A stretch of DNA of 64,000 nucleotides, taken from Marinitoga lauensis (lineage in GTDB: Bacteria; Thermotogota; Thermotogae; Petrotogales; Petrotogaceae). The DNA lies in the NCBI RefSeq assembly GCF_004135675.1, contig NZ_QHLX01000002.1:124001-188000 (forward strand), given 5' to 3'. This document shows, one piece after another, positions 1 through 7,844 of this stretch (the stretch's first letter is position 1; the number at the start of each line of letters is the position of its first letter). The notes beneath the pieces are model-generated. The model was given only the letters and a program-made list of their open reading frames with translations. It did no database searches and was not told where the DNA came from. Made by a program: the position numbers and the translations under genes.

Positions 1-269
1 TGCATCTTCAATAATTTGAACTTTACCATATACATTTACTATTTCAGTAAGCTCTGGATTTTGAAACATCCATTGAACTGCATTGTTTTTTTCTAAATCT
101 ATAACCTTTGGAAAATCCTCCATAGTTATTGCCACAACTGCATCATTATTTATACCAGGTGACATCCATCGAGTTTCAGGAAATCCATCCTTTCCTACCC
201 AGGCTAATATTCCAGTTTTACTCTTTTCCAATAATTCTAAAATTTTTTTAAAATTTCCTTTGAATTCAT
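1..269 (-). CDS. PNPOx-like flavin split-barrel protein, partial, frame broken near start
   Basis: The conceptual product begins MNSKEILKKI and continues KTGILAWVGKDGFPETRW, then TEIVNVYGKVQIIED. This resembles the pyridoxamine-5'-phosphate-oxidase-like family (general stress protein 26 type), whose members bind FMN or related cofactors. The gene runs off the left edge, so only about 90 residues are visible. A GGGGG ribosome binding site lies just before the ATG at 269. That ATG frame hits a stop after ten codons unless one A is added to the A7 run at 243-249, after which the long frame opens. It follows lplA on the same strand by about ten bases, so the two are probably co-transcribed. Family assignment is moderate; the exact activity is unknown. 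Confidence 0.6.
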
Positions 270-279
270 AATATCCCCC

Positions 280-1086
280 TCATATCATTTGATATAGTTC
301 ATTTAAATTAAATTTACATTCGTTGTTTATATACCCATTTTCTACTAAAACCTTTTTATTACCTATATTTAAGGTAAATCGTGGTGTTTTTCCATATATC
401 CATTCCCAGGATTTATGCTTTTCAATTAATTCCTCATTCCTAAAATATTTTGTTTGAATATATTCATATTTCATGTTTAAAAATCTGGAAAAATTCAATA
501 TAATATTATTTTTAATCATTTCTTCATCTATACAAAAGTTGATTTCTCTCAGATTAATAATTTTTGATGGTTTGGATATAGTAGCATGTGTTTCAAATAT
601 AGGATTAATATTTAAAACATCCTTTATTTTTTGAATATCAGAATTTATTAATAACGTACCATGATGCAGAAACATATTCTTTTTTATACAAAAAGCACTT
701 CCAGAAAACTTATAATCTTTATACATTAAATCGTTCTTATAATTTTTATATGCATTTATTCCTATGCTTTTTAAAGCTTTTAGGATAATCTCAAAAATAA
801 TTTCACTCGTTAATAAATTTTTTGAAGCTATAACTGAATAATTGAGATTTCCTAAATCATGATATACCGTTCCTCCACCTGAAACTCTTCTGGCAATATT
901 AATATCTTCTATCTTTTCAAAATTAATCTCTCTCCATGGATTTTGATGTTTTCCTATTACTATAGAATTTTTTGATTTCCAAAAAAATAGGAAAATTTCT
1001 TTATTAAAATTATTTAGTAAATTTTCTTCTATAGCAAGATTATAATAAACGTTTGTATTTTTGCTTTCAATTACTTTTAATTTCAT
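280..1086 (-). CDS. lplA: lipoate-protein ligase A family
   Basis: 268 residues with the biotin/lipoate ligase signature RRVSGGGTVYHDLGNLNYS near residues 67-85, followed by DLMYKDYKFSGSAF with the catalytic-type lysine and HHGTLLI. Members activate lipoate with ATP and transfer it to E2 or GcvH lysines in the cytoplasm. The C-terminal part (KSWEWIYGKTPRFTL) matches the accessory domain usual in this family, so the protein is full length. The start ATG is preceded by an AAGGAATAAG site. The only neighbour on the strand is the PNPOx-like fragment. No lipoate-dependent complex is visible in the window. Confidence 0.93.
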   Translation of the reverse strand: MKLKVIESKNTNVYYNLAIEENLLNNFNKEIFLFFWKSKNSIVIGKHQNPWREINFEKIEDINIARRVSGGGTVYHDLGNLNYSVIASKNLLTSEIIFEIILKALKSIGINAYKNYKNDLMYKDYKFSGSAFCIKKNMFLHHGTLLINSDIQKIKDVLNINPIFETHATISKPSKIINLREINFCIDEEMIKNNIILNFSRFLNMKYEYIQTKYFRNEELIEKHKSWEWIYGKTPRFTLNIGNKKVLVENGYINNECKFNLNELYQMI

Positions 1087-1231
1087 ACTTATTCCTTCTT
1101 TATAATAATTTTAATTTTATTTACATTTAAATTCTACCATTTTTATCGGAATTAAATGTTAAAAAAATATTAAAATATGTAGTCAAATGTTTTAATGGGA
1201 TAAAAAATCAAAGACTCTTGTGATTGTGCTT

Positions 1232-1380
1232 TGTAATTTATATATAATAATTTTTTAACTTAATTAATATATCATACGATAAAATAATTAAGTAAATTTA
1301 TCGAATTTTGGAAATATAAAATTAATAGCAAATTTACCACGATTTTGTTTACTTTTTGTTTTTTTTTGATAAAATGATAT
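1232..1380 (+). repeat. AT-rich repeat R1, copy A (with promoter)
   Basis: First of three near-identical ~145-bp copies (others at 4079-4221 and 7119-7260). All share TTAACTTAATTAATATATCA, a GATAAAATAATTAAGTAAAT block and an ending of TTTGTTTAC, a poly-T tract and GATAAAATGAT. The end reads as a promoter: TTGTTT at 1345-1350 and TAAAAT at 1370-1375. The spacer here is 19 bases and T-rich. Unlike the other two copies, this one is not preceded by the riboswitch block. The remaining intergenic bases 1087-1231 and 1381-1510 show nothing else I can name. Confidence 0.8.
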
Positions 1381-1510
1381 GTAAATTGTAGAATATGTAA
1401 AATTAGATGGAGTTATAAAAATATTTTTTATTATTGTGATAATATTATCAATATTCTTTTTTAACTCTTTAACTACTTTATATATTCCAAAATCAAATAA
1501 TAATATTAAT

Positions 1511-1533
1511 CAACAATAGCGCGCTATTTGTTG
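1511..1533. promoter_or_regulatory. GC-core palindrome in 5' leader
   Basis: Imperfect 23-bp palindrome with perfect core TAGCGCGCTA (1517-1526) and outer arms CAACAA and TTGTTG. It ends 29 bases before the ATG at 1563. The same palindrome, including the following RBS and first codons, recurs at 9234-9256. It could act as an operator or as an mRNA 5' stem-loop. Confidence 0.6.
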
Positions 1534-1562
1534 CAAAAAGGAAATAAAAAAATGATGGGAGT

Positions 1563-3137
1563 ATGGAGAATGAAAAAGGAGATAGTATATTTTTTATATC
1601 ATGTACTAATGTTGAAAAATTAGGAAAAAATGTTGAAAATAGTAATGATTTAGAAAGTTATCTATATGATAATAATGTTATTAAAACATCCGAGTATTAT
1701 ACTAAAGATGGTTTTTTGGTTTTCAAAAATTATTTTGAAGGTGGAAAGTTGGTAAAGCAAGAGATATTTGATAAAGAAGGTAATATAGAGTATATATTTG
1801 AAATAAAAAATGAAAAAATTTTCTCTATTAAAAATTCAAGGGACAAAAAATATTCGCTAATAAAATATATTATTACAATAATATTAGTAACTCTAAAGAA
1901 TTATTTTTACCGAATAAAATATTTACTTTTGAAGATTATCTTAATACTGTAAAAAATAAAGGTGCTTATGAATCTCTGTACGATGAATTAGATCCTGGCC
2001 AATATACTTTTGGATATAGAATTGATACTTCAAAAACTGGACTTACTGATGGAGAAATGTCAAGAAGAATATTTAATGCAACATTAAATACTATATTAAA
2101 TATAGCTACAAATAACATTATTAATTCTATTGCCTCAAAATTAAAAAACATCATTGAATATATACAATATACAGGAGATTTTATTTCATATCTTAAAAAC
2201 AATTTTAAAATAACAAAAACAACAACTGAAGAAGCAAGACATTATACATTAAAAAAAGTATATATTATACATTACATTTCAGAAAATGGAAATTGGAAAA
2301 AAGGATGGGAAAAAGTTTTTGCTATAGCTGAACGTAATTATAGCAGTTTAAAAGTAAGAGTAGAAGGAATAACAAAGTATAAATATAATGGTACAATAGA
2401 AACACGAGAAAAACTTGATGAAACTACTATAACCAGAGAAAATCTTGATGTAAAAGATTCTCCAAATTACAATAATATTTCCAAATTATGTTTAATAGCA
2501 AAAGATAATTATTTAAATTATATAAATGGGGAATTTATTATGTATGGTACGAAAAGCCCTAAAAATCTATTTGAAATACTTATTTATCTAATATTAGGAA
2601 TATTATCAGCATATTTTTTAATAACATTTATATATAATACATATTTTAATCCATTACTTATATTAGAAAAATATTATGATACAATGTATTATGCTAAAAT
2701 ATATTACCTTAACGCCCTTAATGATAATACATTATCTTCTAATACTATAAAGGATTCCCTTAAAGCTTATTTAAGCAAGATGATAGAAGAAAGAAAAAAA
2801 TATGTTTTAGATCCAAAAACATCTGAGAAACTTATGAAAGAATATTATATACATTTAGATGACGATGTTTTAACCATAAATATAAAAATTCAAATATAAA
2901 AAAAAAAACAATGAATATATTGTACATATTATAAATGGAAATCTAATCTCTTATGATTTAGATTCTAAAGGTAATATAATAAAAAGAGAAATAGATAAAG
3001 AAAAACTCAAAAAAATAAAATATCCTGAAAATGCTGAAATAATCTTTTATATCGTAAGAACATGGAAAGGATTAAAAATTGATTGGATAAAGTCTGTTTA
3101 TAATTACTCTAAAAACTTAAATGAAAAAGGACAGTAA
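1563..3137 (+). CDS. unrecognised protein with one membrane segment, two frame breaks
   Basis: I do not recognise this family. Two single-base additions rejoin one long frame: one A in the A5 run at 1830-1834 and one in the A11 run at 2898-2908. The joined product is about 520 residues and contains GGKLVKQEIFDKEGN (a repeat-like K-x-E-x-F-D-x-x-G-N pattern) and a K/E-rich central part. A single hydrophobic segment follows (LIYLILGILSAYFLITFIY, bases about 2578-2635), then a charged tail ending NLNEKGQ. The N-terminus shares leader DNA with the gene at 9292, but the hydrophobic signal sequence is not maintained in this frame, so the start is uncertain. It opens the accessory block of exported proteins. 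Real decay cannot be excluded. Confidence 0.5.
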
Positions 3138-3180
3138 TTCTCATGAAAGTAAAGATTTACTGTTAATGAGGAGTGAAAAT

Positions 3181-3868
3181 ATGAAAAAACTATCTTATTA
3201 CTTATTTTGTGTATTACAATTAACATTTTCTCAATAGTTTCTATAAATCCATTGCCTTTTATTGATGAAGGAAGTTTAAAGTTAGAGCTTTTTAATCTGA
3301 CAAAATTTTCATTAAATTAGGGAATACTAAACTTCATTGAAATTGGTGGTGGAGTATCAACAGAGGGAATAGCAAAAGTTAAAATTAATACAGACTTTAT
3401 TGAACAAACTCCATTAGTATGTGCAATTAGTGTAGGATATTTTCCAGGTTTTTATTCAACAACACAGGATAACTATTTTATTTTATTAGATGGAATAATT
3501 GGATATAAAAACAAAAGCATGATATTATCAAGTGGTGCAAGATTAACAATAAATTTTTCCAATGTTATATCAATTTATGATATCTCAAATTATAATACCG
3601 CCATATGGAACATAACTGATTTTGCTTCAGCAAATGTAGAAAATCTACTTACCTGGTCAGATAAAGGTATTTCATATTCCACTATATATTTATATTTAAA
3701 TAGCACATTGAAAAATCTAATTTTTATCAAAATATAAATATAAGCGGTGGAATAAAAGAAGATTTATTAAATAATAATTTAGGTTTTATTTTTGGAGCAT
3801 CTATTGAAATAGATATACCAGAAAATATCAGTAAATTAGAAAACTTATTAAACAAACTTAAAGATTAA
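3181..3868 (+). CDS. putative outer-membrane beta-barrel protein, several frame breaks
   Basis: A GAGGAGTG site precedes ATG 3181. Adding one A to the A6 run after the ATG gives MKKTILLLILCITINIFSIV, a clear signal peptide. Two further one-base additions near 3316 and 3335 remove the apparent TAG and give SLKLGNTKLHFEIGGG. One T added near 3723 joins the last part, which ends NKLKD. The alternating polar/apolar strands (AISVGYFPGFY, FILLDGIIGYKN, MILSSGARLTINFS) suit a small beta-barrel of the envelope. No named family is recognised. Four corrections in under 700 bases make true pseudogene status possible, but each one falls in a homopolymer. Confidence 0.5.
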
Positions 3869-3887
3869 AAAACACAAACAACCTTCC

Positions 3888-3916
3888 TTGAAATACAGGA
3901 AAAATAATGATATAAT
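3888..3916 (+). promoter_or_regulatory. promoter of TPP riboswitch copy 1
   Basis: TTGAAA at 3888-3893, a 17-base spacer and TATAAT at 3911-3916 form a near-consensus sigma-70 promoter. It sits 25 bases before the aptamer and is repeated identically at 6928-6956. Confidence 0.8.
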
Positions 3917-3941
3917 CAGAATGAAAAGTGAATAAAAAAGA

Positions 3942-4033
3942 TCCGCAGGGAGCTACTAATCCGTAGCTGAGAGTGAGGTGGAAGCCTCTGACCCTCATAA
4001 CTTGATCTGGTTAATACCAGCGAAAGGAGCGGA
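3942..4033 (+). promoter_or_regulatory. TPP riboswitch aptamer, copy 1 (orphan)
   Basis: The Thi-box hallmarks are present in order: GCTGAGAGTGAGG, GACCC, AACTTGATCTGG and TTAATACCAGCGAAAGGAG. The P1 helix is TCCGC (3942-3946) with GCGGA (4029-4033). Thi-box aptamers bind thiamine pyrophosphate and normally shut off thiamine genes. Here the downstream gene is a secreted protein of unknown function, and a terminator plus a second promoter lie between. The strand is certain from the order of the conserved elements. Confidence 0.92.
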
Positions 4034-4051
4034 GCAGAGATAAAAAAATCA

Positions 4052-4079
4052 ATCTCCTGCTTCGTGCAGGAGATTTTTT
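4052..4079 (+). terminator. expression-platform terminator of TPP riboswitch 1
   Basis: Stem ATCTCCTGC / GCAGGAGAT with a TTCGT loop, followed by a T run. Its 5' arm can also pair with GCAGAGAT just 3' of the aptamer P1, as expected for a switchable anti-terminator. Confidence 0.85.
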
Positions 4080-4221
4080 GTAAGTTATATAATAATTTTT
4101 TAACTTAATTAATATATCATATGATAAAATAATTAAGTAAATTTATCGAATTTTAGAAATATAAAATTAATAGTAAATTTACCACGATTTTGTTTACCTT
4201 TTTTTTTTTTGATAAAATGAT
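4079..4221 (+). repeat. AT-rich repeat R1, copy B (with promoter)
   Basis: Second copy of R1, directly joined to the riboswitch terminator. Its terminal promoter has TTGTTT at 4190-4195, a 17-base spacer made mostly of T, and TAAAAT at 4213-4218. It would drive the gene at 4286 independently of the riboswitch. Confidence 0.8.
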
Positions 4222-4244
4222 AGACGAATAAATTAATATTTTTG

Positions 4245-4254
4245 CTGGCGCCAG
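4245..4254. promoter_or_regulatory. palindrome CTGGCGCCAG in 5' leader
   Basis: Perfect 10-bp GC palindrome in otherwise A/T sequence. It lies about 20 bases past the predicted transcription start and ends 31 bases before the start codon at 4286. Similar GC-core palindromes sit at the same distance in four other accessory genes. Confidence 0.5.
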
Positions 4255-4285
4255 TTATTAAAAAAAATATATTGGAGGGATGGTT

Positions 4286-4780
4286 GTGAAAAAGTGGTAT
4301 ATTTTTATTTTATTAATAGTGCTGTTTGTAACAAGCTTAAATGCTGCAAGTATTTTAAAAACTGTCACTAAATATCATTATTCTTATTTAAACAGTTCAA
4401 AGTTGGGTGAAACTGCATGGGAGTATGTAACTGGAGAAGAAAATAGAAGCTCCGTATCTGAAAATTTTAATTATTCAATTAAGTTAACAAATTCGTGGAG
4501 TTGGTCAATTGATTTAAATCTTCTAGGAAAATTAGGGTTGGGTGGAAAAAGAGAAGATTCAACAGAAATTACAAGAACATATAATGTATCAATTCCTCCA
4601 TATTATGGTTGGTACTTATATAAAAAAACTACTAATACTAGATATTATTATAAATACTGGGTAGAAGAAAAAGAGATTTATGATGATGGTACTATAAAAA
4701 CTATTGATAGGAGTAATGATCAGTTATTTTATAAAACTACAATCAGTGAAACTACAAAAACGGAATTAAAAGGTTTATAA
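4286..4780 (+). CDS. secreted beta-rich protein (cassette 1, first gene)
   Basis: Start GTG 4286 is chosen because GGAGG ends seven bases upstream; the in-frame ATG at 4280 overlaps that site. The product begins with a signal peptide (MKKWYIFILLIVLF...LNA). A Ser/Thr/Tyr-rich strand pair follows: SVSENFNYSIKLTNSWSWSI, then REDSTEITRTYNVSIPPYYG. The pattern of alternating small polar residues before a P-x-x-Y-x-G turn is shared with the protein at 9292 and resembles the amphipathic hairpins of beta-pore-forming toxins. That resemblance is an inference from pattern only. The protein is about 165 residues with no Cys and no lipobox. It heads a three-gene set with a propeller-like protein and a TolC-like protein. 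Confidence 0.65.
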   Translation: MKKWYIFILLIVLFVTSLNAASILKTVTKYHYSYLNSSKLGETAWEYVTGEENRSSVSENFNYSIKLTNSWSWSIDLNLLGKLGLGGKREDSTEITRTYNVSIPPYYGWYLYKKTTNTRYYYKYWVEEKEIYDDGTIKTIDRSNDQLFYKTTISETTKTELKGL

Positions 4781-4790
4781 AAAAATACAT

Positions 4791-4818
4791 TCCCCATAAC
4801 AGTATTTGTTATGGGAAT
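4791..4818 (+). promoter_or_regulatory. intergenic hairpin without T tract
   Basis: CCCATAAC / TTGTTATGGG forms a stable stem just after the 4286 gene and ends about 20 bases before the ATG at 4837. With no T run it is more likely an mRNA stabiliser or processing site than a terminator. Confidence 0.45.
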
Positions 4819-4836
4819 TAGGATAGGAGGAGTAAT

Positions 4837-5751
4837 ATGAGAAAGAGAATTTTAGTAGTATTTATTATTGTTGTATCTTTTATTTTAACCTTTGCAGATT
4901 ATAACATTTTAATTCCTTCTGCTAATAATTTTATTAGAACCATGGAAGTAGAAAATTATAAAATTAAGTTTTTATACTCAAAAGAAATTGAAAAATATAT
5001 AAGCATCGATAAGTTTGCATCTGGTAAAAATGGAAACATTGTTTTATTTGAAAATATGGGTAGAAACAATCTATATATATCCAATTTAGAAAATTTAGTC
5101 AAATGGAATGTTATTACATTAGATAAATTTCCAATACCTTCATATGACTCCACTTTTCATTTTGTAACAAATGGCAATTCTGTAGTATTTTTTTATAATA
5201 ATCATAAAAATAATAACTTAGAAATTTATCAATATTCTTTATCTGAGAAAAAATGGAAGTTAATAAAATCTTATTTGAATTCATCATATTTTGATATGTA
5301 TCCATCAAAAATCAATGATAATTTTTTATCTTTTGTTATACAAAATAATAAAAATGAGATAGAACTTCATCTTTTAAATATAACCGATAAAGAAGACATT
5401 ATGATAAAAAATAATATTACTGGTGAATATAAACTGGATGTAAATACAAAAGGAGATGTTGTTTTTATAGATAATATAAAAATTGAATACTTTAATAATG
5501 AAACAAAAGCAATAAAAGAAATAGATTTAAATAATAATTATCCAGAAATAATAACAAATCCACCATATTTTGTAACCTTTATAAGTGATAGTAATATTGC
5601 TATATACAGTAATAATAAATTAATAATATTTAATACTGAAAGCTGGAAAATAAAAGATGTTATATATGAGATCCCGAATGCTATAGTTGGTTTAAACGGT
5701 CTGAGTGATGGTAGTATTTTAGTAAATATTTATGATTATAAAGGAGAATAA
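4837..5751 (+). CDS. secreted beta-propeller-like protein (cassette 1)
   Basis: 304 residues starting with a signal peptide (MRKRILVVFIIVVSFILTFA). The mature part has repeated short blocks of the form NGNIVLFENMGRNNLY, SYFDMYPSKINDNFLSFVIQ, LSDGSILVNIYD, about 45 residues apart. This is the rhythm of WD/YVTN-like propeller blades, though I recognise no named family. GGAGGAGTAAT gives a strong ribosome binding site. The next gene begins two bases after its stop. The protein at 10037 has the same size class, the same position in its cassette and similar blade-like blocks, so the two are probable paralogues. A role in exporting or displaying the first-gene product is inferred only from cassette order. 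Confidence 0.6.
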   Translation: MRKRILVVFIIVVSFILTFADYNILIPSANNFIRTMEVENYKIKFLYSKEIEKYISIDKFASGKNGNIVLFENMGRNNLYISNLENLVKWNVITLDKFPIPSYDSTFHFVTNGNSVVFFYNNHKNNNLEIYQYSLSEKKWKLIKSYLNSSYFDMYPSKINDNFLSFVIQNNKNEIELHLLNITDKEDIMIKNNITGEYKLDVNTKGDVVFIDNIKIEYFNNETKAIKEIDLNNNYPEIITNPPYFVTFISDSNIAIYSNNKLIIFNTESWKIKDVIYEIPNAIVGLNGLSDGSILVNIYDYKGE

Positions 5752-5752
5752 T

Positions 5753-6893
5753 ATGTTGAAAAGAGTATCGTTTTTAATAATAATTTTTATATCCTCTTTT
5801 GTATTTGGAAATGAAAAAAAATATTCTTTTGAAAGACTTGTTTTTTCCGGAATAAATAGCTCATATGAAGTAAAAATGATAGACAATAAATTGAATAATT
5901 TAAATACAGTTAACTTATTGAAAGATATTATTCAACCCAGCTTATCTTTAACTTTTAATAGCAATTTTATTAATTTATCAACATCTATTTCTATTTCTTC
6001 AATTATTATGGCAAATTCAAAAATATTTAGATATAATCTTGAAAAAGAATATAATTCTTTGAATAAAAAACAAAAAAAGAATGAGATTATATACCGTATT
6101 TTAAATTTATATTCCATGATTTATAACGAGAAAGAATCACTTGATTTATATTTAAAAATTAATGAGATTTAAAAAAGAAAAGAAATTTAGAAAAATATAA
6201 TCAAATAATAAATGAATTAGAAAATAGAATATATTTAAAAAAATTACAATAGAAGAAATGGAATTAGATTTAAAGAATATGATAGGAGCGGATACTTCTT
6301 TAAAATATTTAAATTTATGTGAAAATCCAAAATTTTTAGAAATTTTGAAAGAGATTGATTTAAATATAAGTAATGAACCTCTCAATTTTAAAATGTCTAA
6401 ATTAGGATATAAATTAAATAACAACAGTACATACATTAATAATTTTTCAAATATTGCTGATTTTTATTTAGACACAAACTTTGAAACCTATGATTATGGT
6501 GTTCGTTTGAATTTATTTAAATTTTCAGGAGTAAATTTATCTTTAAATTACTCCTTTAAAAGTAATTATTTTAATCTTTCGATTTATGTCAATTTGGGAA
6601 ATATAGAGGAAATGAATAATTTAAATTCTCCAGAATTTAATGAAAAGAGAGAAAAATTTTATTATAAAGAAAATATAGCCATTATGTCTAAAAAATACTT
6701 GTTTTATCAAAAAAAGTATAATGAAATAAAGAAATTATTAAAAAGTTTTAATTTTGAAACACCATCAGTAGAAAATTTGATAGAATATCTACAAATATAT
6801 GAAAAATTTTCACAAGTAAGAGGTATATATATTCAAAATACATTAAAATTAGCAAAAGAAATTGGAATTTTAGATGAAATATATCAAAAATAA
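5753..6893 (+). CDS. TolC-like outer-membrane protein (cassette 1), two frame breaks
   Basis: AAGGAG precedes ATG 5753. The product has a signal peptide (MLKRVSFLIIIFISSFVFG), a strand region (PSLSLTFNSNFINLSTSISI), then long coiled-coil helices rich in K/E/N. A second strand-helix half follows: FKFSGVNLSLNYSF, and a final helix ending EIGILDEIYQK. This two-fold helix-strand order and ~380 residues fit an outer-membrane efflux protein. Two breaks, near the A6 run at 6171-6176 and the A7 run at 6238-6244, close with one base each. The paralogue at 11225 is unbroken and supports the reconstruction. It ends directly at the second riboswitch repeat block. Confidence 0.6.
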
Positions 6894-6927
6894 ACTTAAA
6901 GATTAAAAAAAACACAAACAACCTCCC

Positions 6928-6956
6928 TTGAAATACAGGAAAAATAATGATATAAT
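6928..6956 (+). promoter_or_regulatory. promoter of TPP riboswitch copy 2
   Basis: TTGAAA at 6928-6933, 17-base spacer, TATAAT at 6951-6956, identical to copy 1. Confidence 0.8.
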
Positions 6957-6981
6957 CAGAATGAAAAGTGAATAGAAAAGA

Positions 6982-7074
6982 TCCGCAGGGGAGCTACTAA
7001 TCCGTAGCTGAGAGTGAGGTGGAAACCTCTGACCCTTATAACTTGATCTGGTTAATACCAGCGAAAGGAGCGGA
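6982..7074 (+). promoter_or_regulatory. TPP riboswitch aptamer, copy 2 (orphan)
   Basis: Same conserved Thi-box elements as copy 1 (GCTGAGAGTGAGG, GACCC, AACTTGATCTGG, TTAATACCAGCG). P1 is TCCGC 6982-6986 with GCGGA 7070-7074. It differs from copy 1 by a few bases in loops (an extra G after GCAGGG, GGAAACC for GGAAGCC, CCTTATAAC for CCTCATAAC). The changes leave the conserved core intact, so both copies look functional. Confidence 0.92.
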
Positions 7075-7090
7075 GCAGAGATAAAAATCA

Positions 7091-7118
7091 ATCTCCTGCT
7101 TCGTGCAGGAGATTTTTT
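7091..7118 (+). terminator. expression-platform terminator of TPP riboswitch 2
   Basis: Same ATCTCCTGC / GCAGGAGAT stem, TTCGT loop and T run as copy 1. Confidence 0.85.
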
Positions 7119-7260
7119 GTAAGTTATATATTAATTTTTTAACTTAATTAATATATCATACGATAAAATAATTAAGTAAATTTATCAAATTTTGGAAATA
7201 TAAAATTAATAGCAAATTTACCACGATTTTGTTTACTTTTTTTTTTTTTTTGATAAAATT
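7119..7260 (+). repeat. AT-rich repeat R1, copy C (with promoter)
   Basis: Third R1 copy. The promoter at its end has TTGTTT 7229-7234, a 19-base spacer that is almost pure T, and TAAAAT 7254-7259. The transcript would start about 30 bases before the C39 peptidase gene. Confidence 0.8.
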
Positions 7261-7298
7261 ATCAGCAAATTGTGAAGACCAAAAACTAAGGTGAAAAT

Positions 7299-7844
7299 AT
7301 GAGAAAATTTTTTATCTTATTTGTAATTTTATTAACAATGTTGCTGTTGAATATTTTAACCACTTTTTATATTTCGAATTTAAATAACAATAATGTTCCT
7401 AATCCTGATATATTTTATAAACATAGTAAAAATTTAAATATTGAAAAGGAGTTCTTACAGAGTAAAGAATACACATGCGGTCCAGCAGCTTTAAGATATT
7501 TGTTATTTCTATATGGATATGACATTTCCGAAAGTACAATATCTTTAATTGCAGGAACAGAACAAAAAGGTACAACACTTTCTGGATTAAAAAAAGCTGT
7601 AGAAATGATAGGATTTGAAGGAATTGGATTAAAAGGTGATTTTGAAAGTTTAAAAAGCATAAGAAAACCTGTTATAGCATACATAAATAATAACCACTAC
7701 ATTGTTATAGAAAATATTAAAAGTAATAATATATATGCCTTTGATCCTCAGATTGGTTATATAAAAGTACATTATTCTGATTTTTTAAAAGTATGGAAAG
7801 GTATATACTTTAAAATTAAAACGATGAAATTAGAAGGAGAATGA
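7299..7844 (+). CDS. membrane-anchored C39-family (double-glycine) peptidase
   Basis: 181 residues. One N-terminal membrane segment (residues 4-26) after MRK places the rest outside the cytoplasmic membrane. The catalytic set of family C39 is visible: oxyanion Gln54, Cys60 in TCGPAALRYLL, His133 in NNHYIVIEN and Asp149 in AFDPQIG. C39 enzymes cut leader peptides after a Gly-Gly or Gly-Ala pair. They are usually the N-terminal domain of ABC exporters; here the domain stands alone. ATG 7299 follows AAGGTGAAAAT. The stop overlaps the start of the following Lnt-like gene by four bases, so the two are translationally coupled. A matching leader occurs in the next gene but one, at 9292. Confidence 0.85.
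   Translation: MRKFFILFVILLTMLLLNILTTFYISNLNNNNVPNPDIFYKHSKNLNIEKEFLQSKEYTCGPAALRYLLFLYGYDISESTISLIAGTEQKGTTLSGLKKAVEMIGFEGIGLKGDFESLKSIRKPVIAYINNNHYIVIENIKSNNIYAFDPQIGYIKVHYSDFLKVWKGIYFKIKTMKLEGE

Noticed and set aside
3318-3320. In-frame TAG in the barrel-like gene as recoding (pyrrolysine or readthrough)
   Set aside because: Two one-base additions in nearby runs remove the stop and give a better beta-strand pattern; no sign of recoding machinery.
4286-4780. Lactococcin-972-type bacteriocin
   Set aside because: Size and signal peptide fit loosely, but I cannot see the family's conserved residues; kept as an unassigned beta-rich secreted protein.
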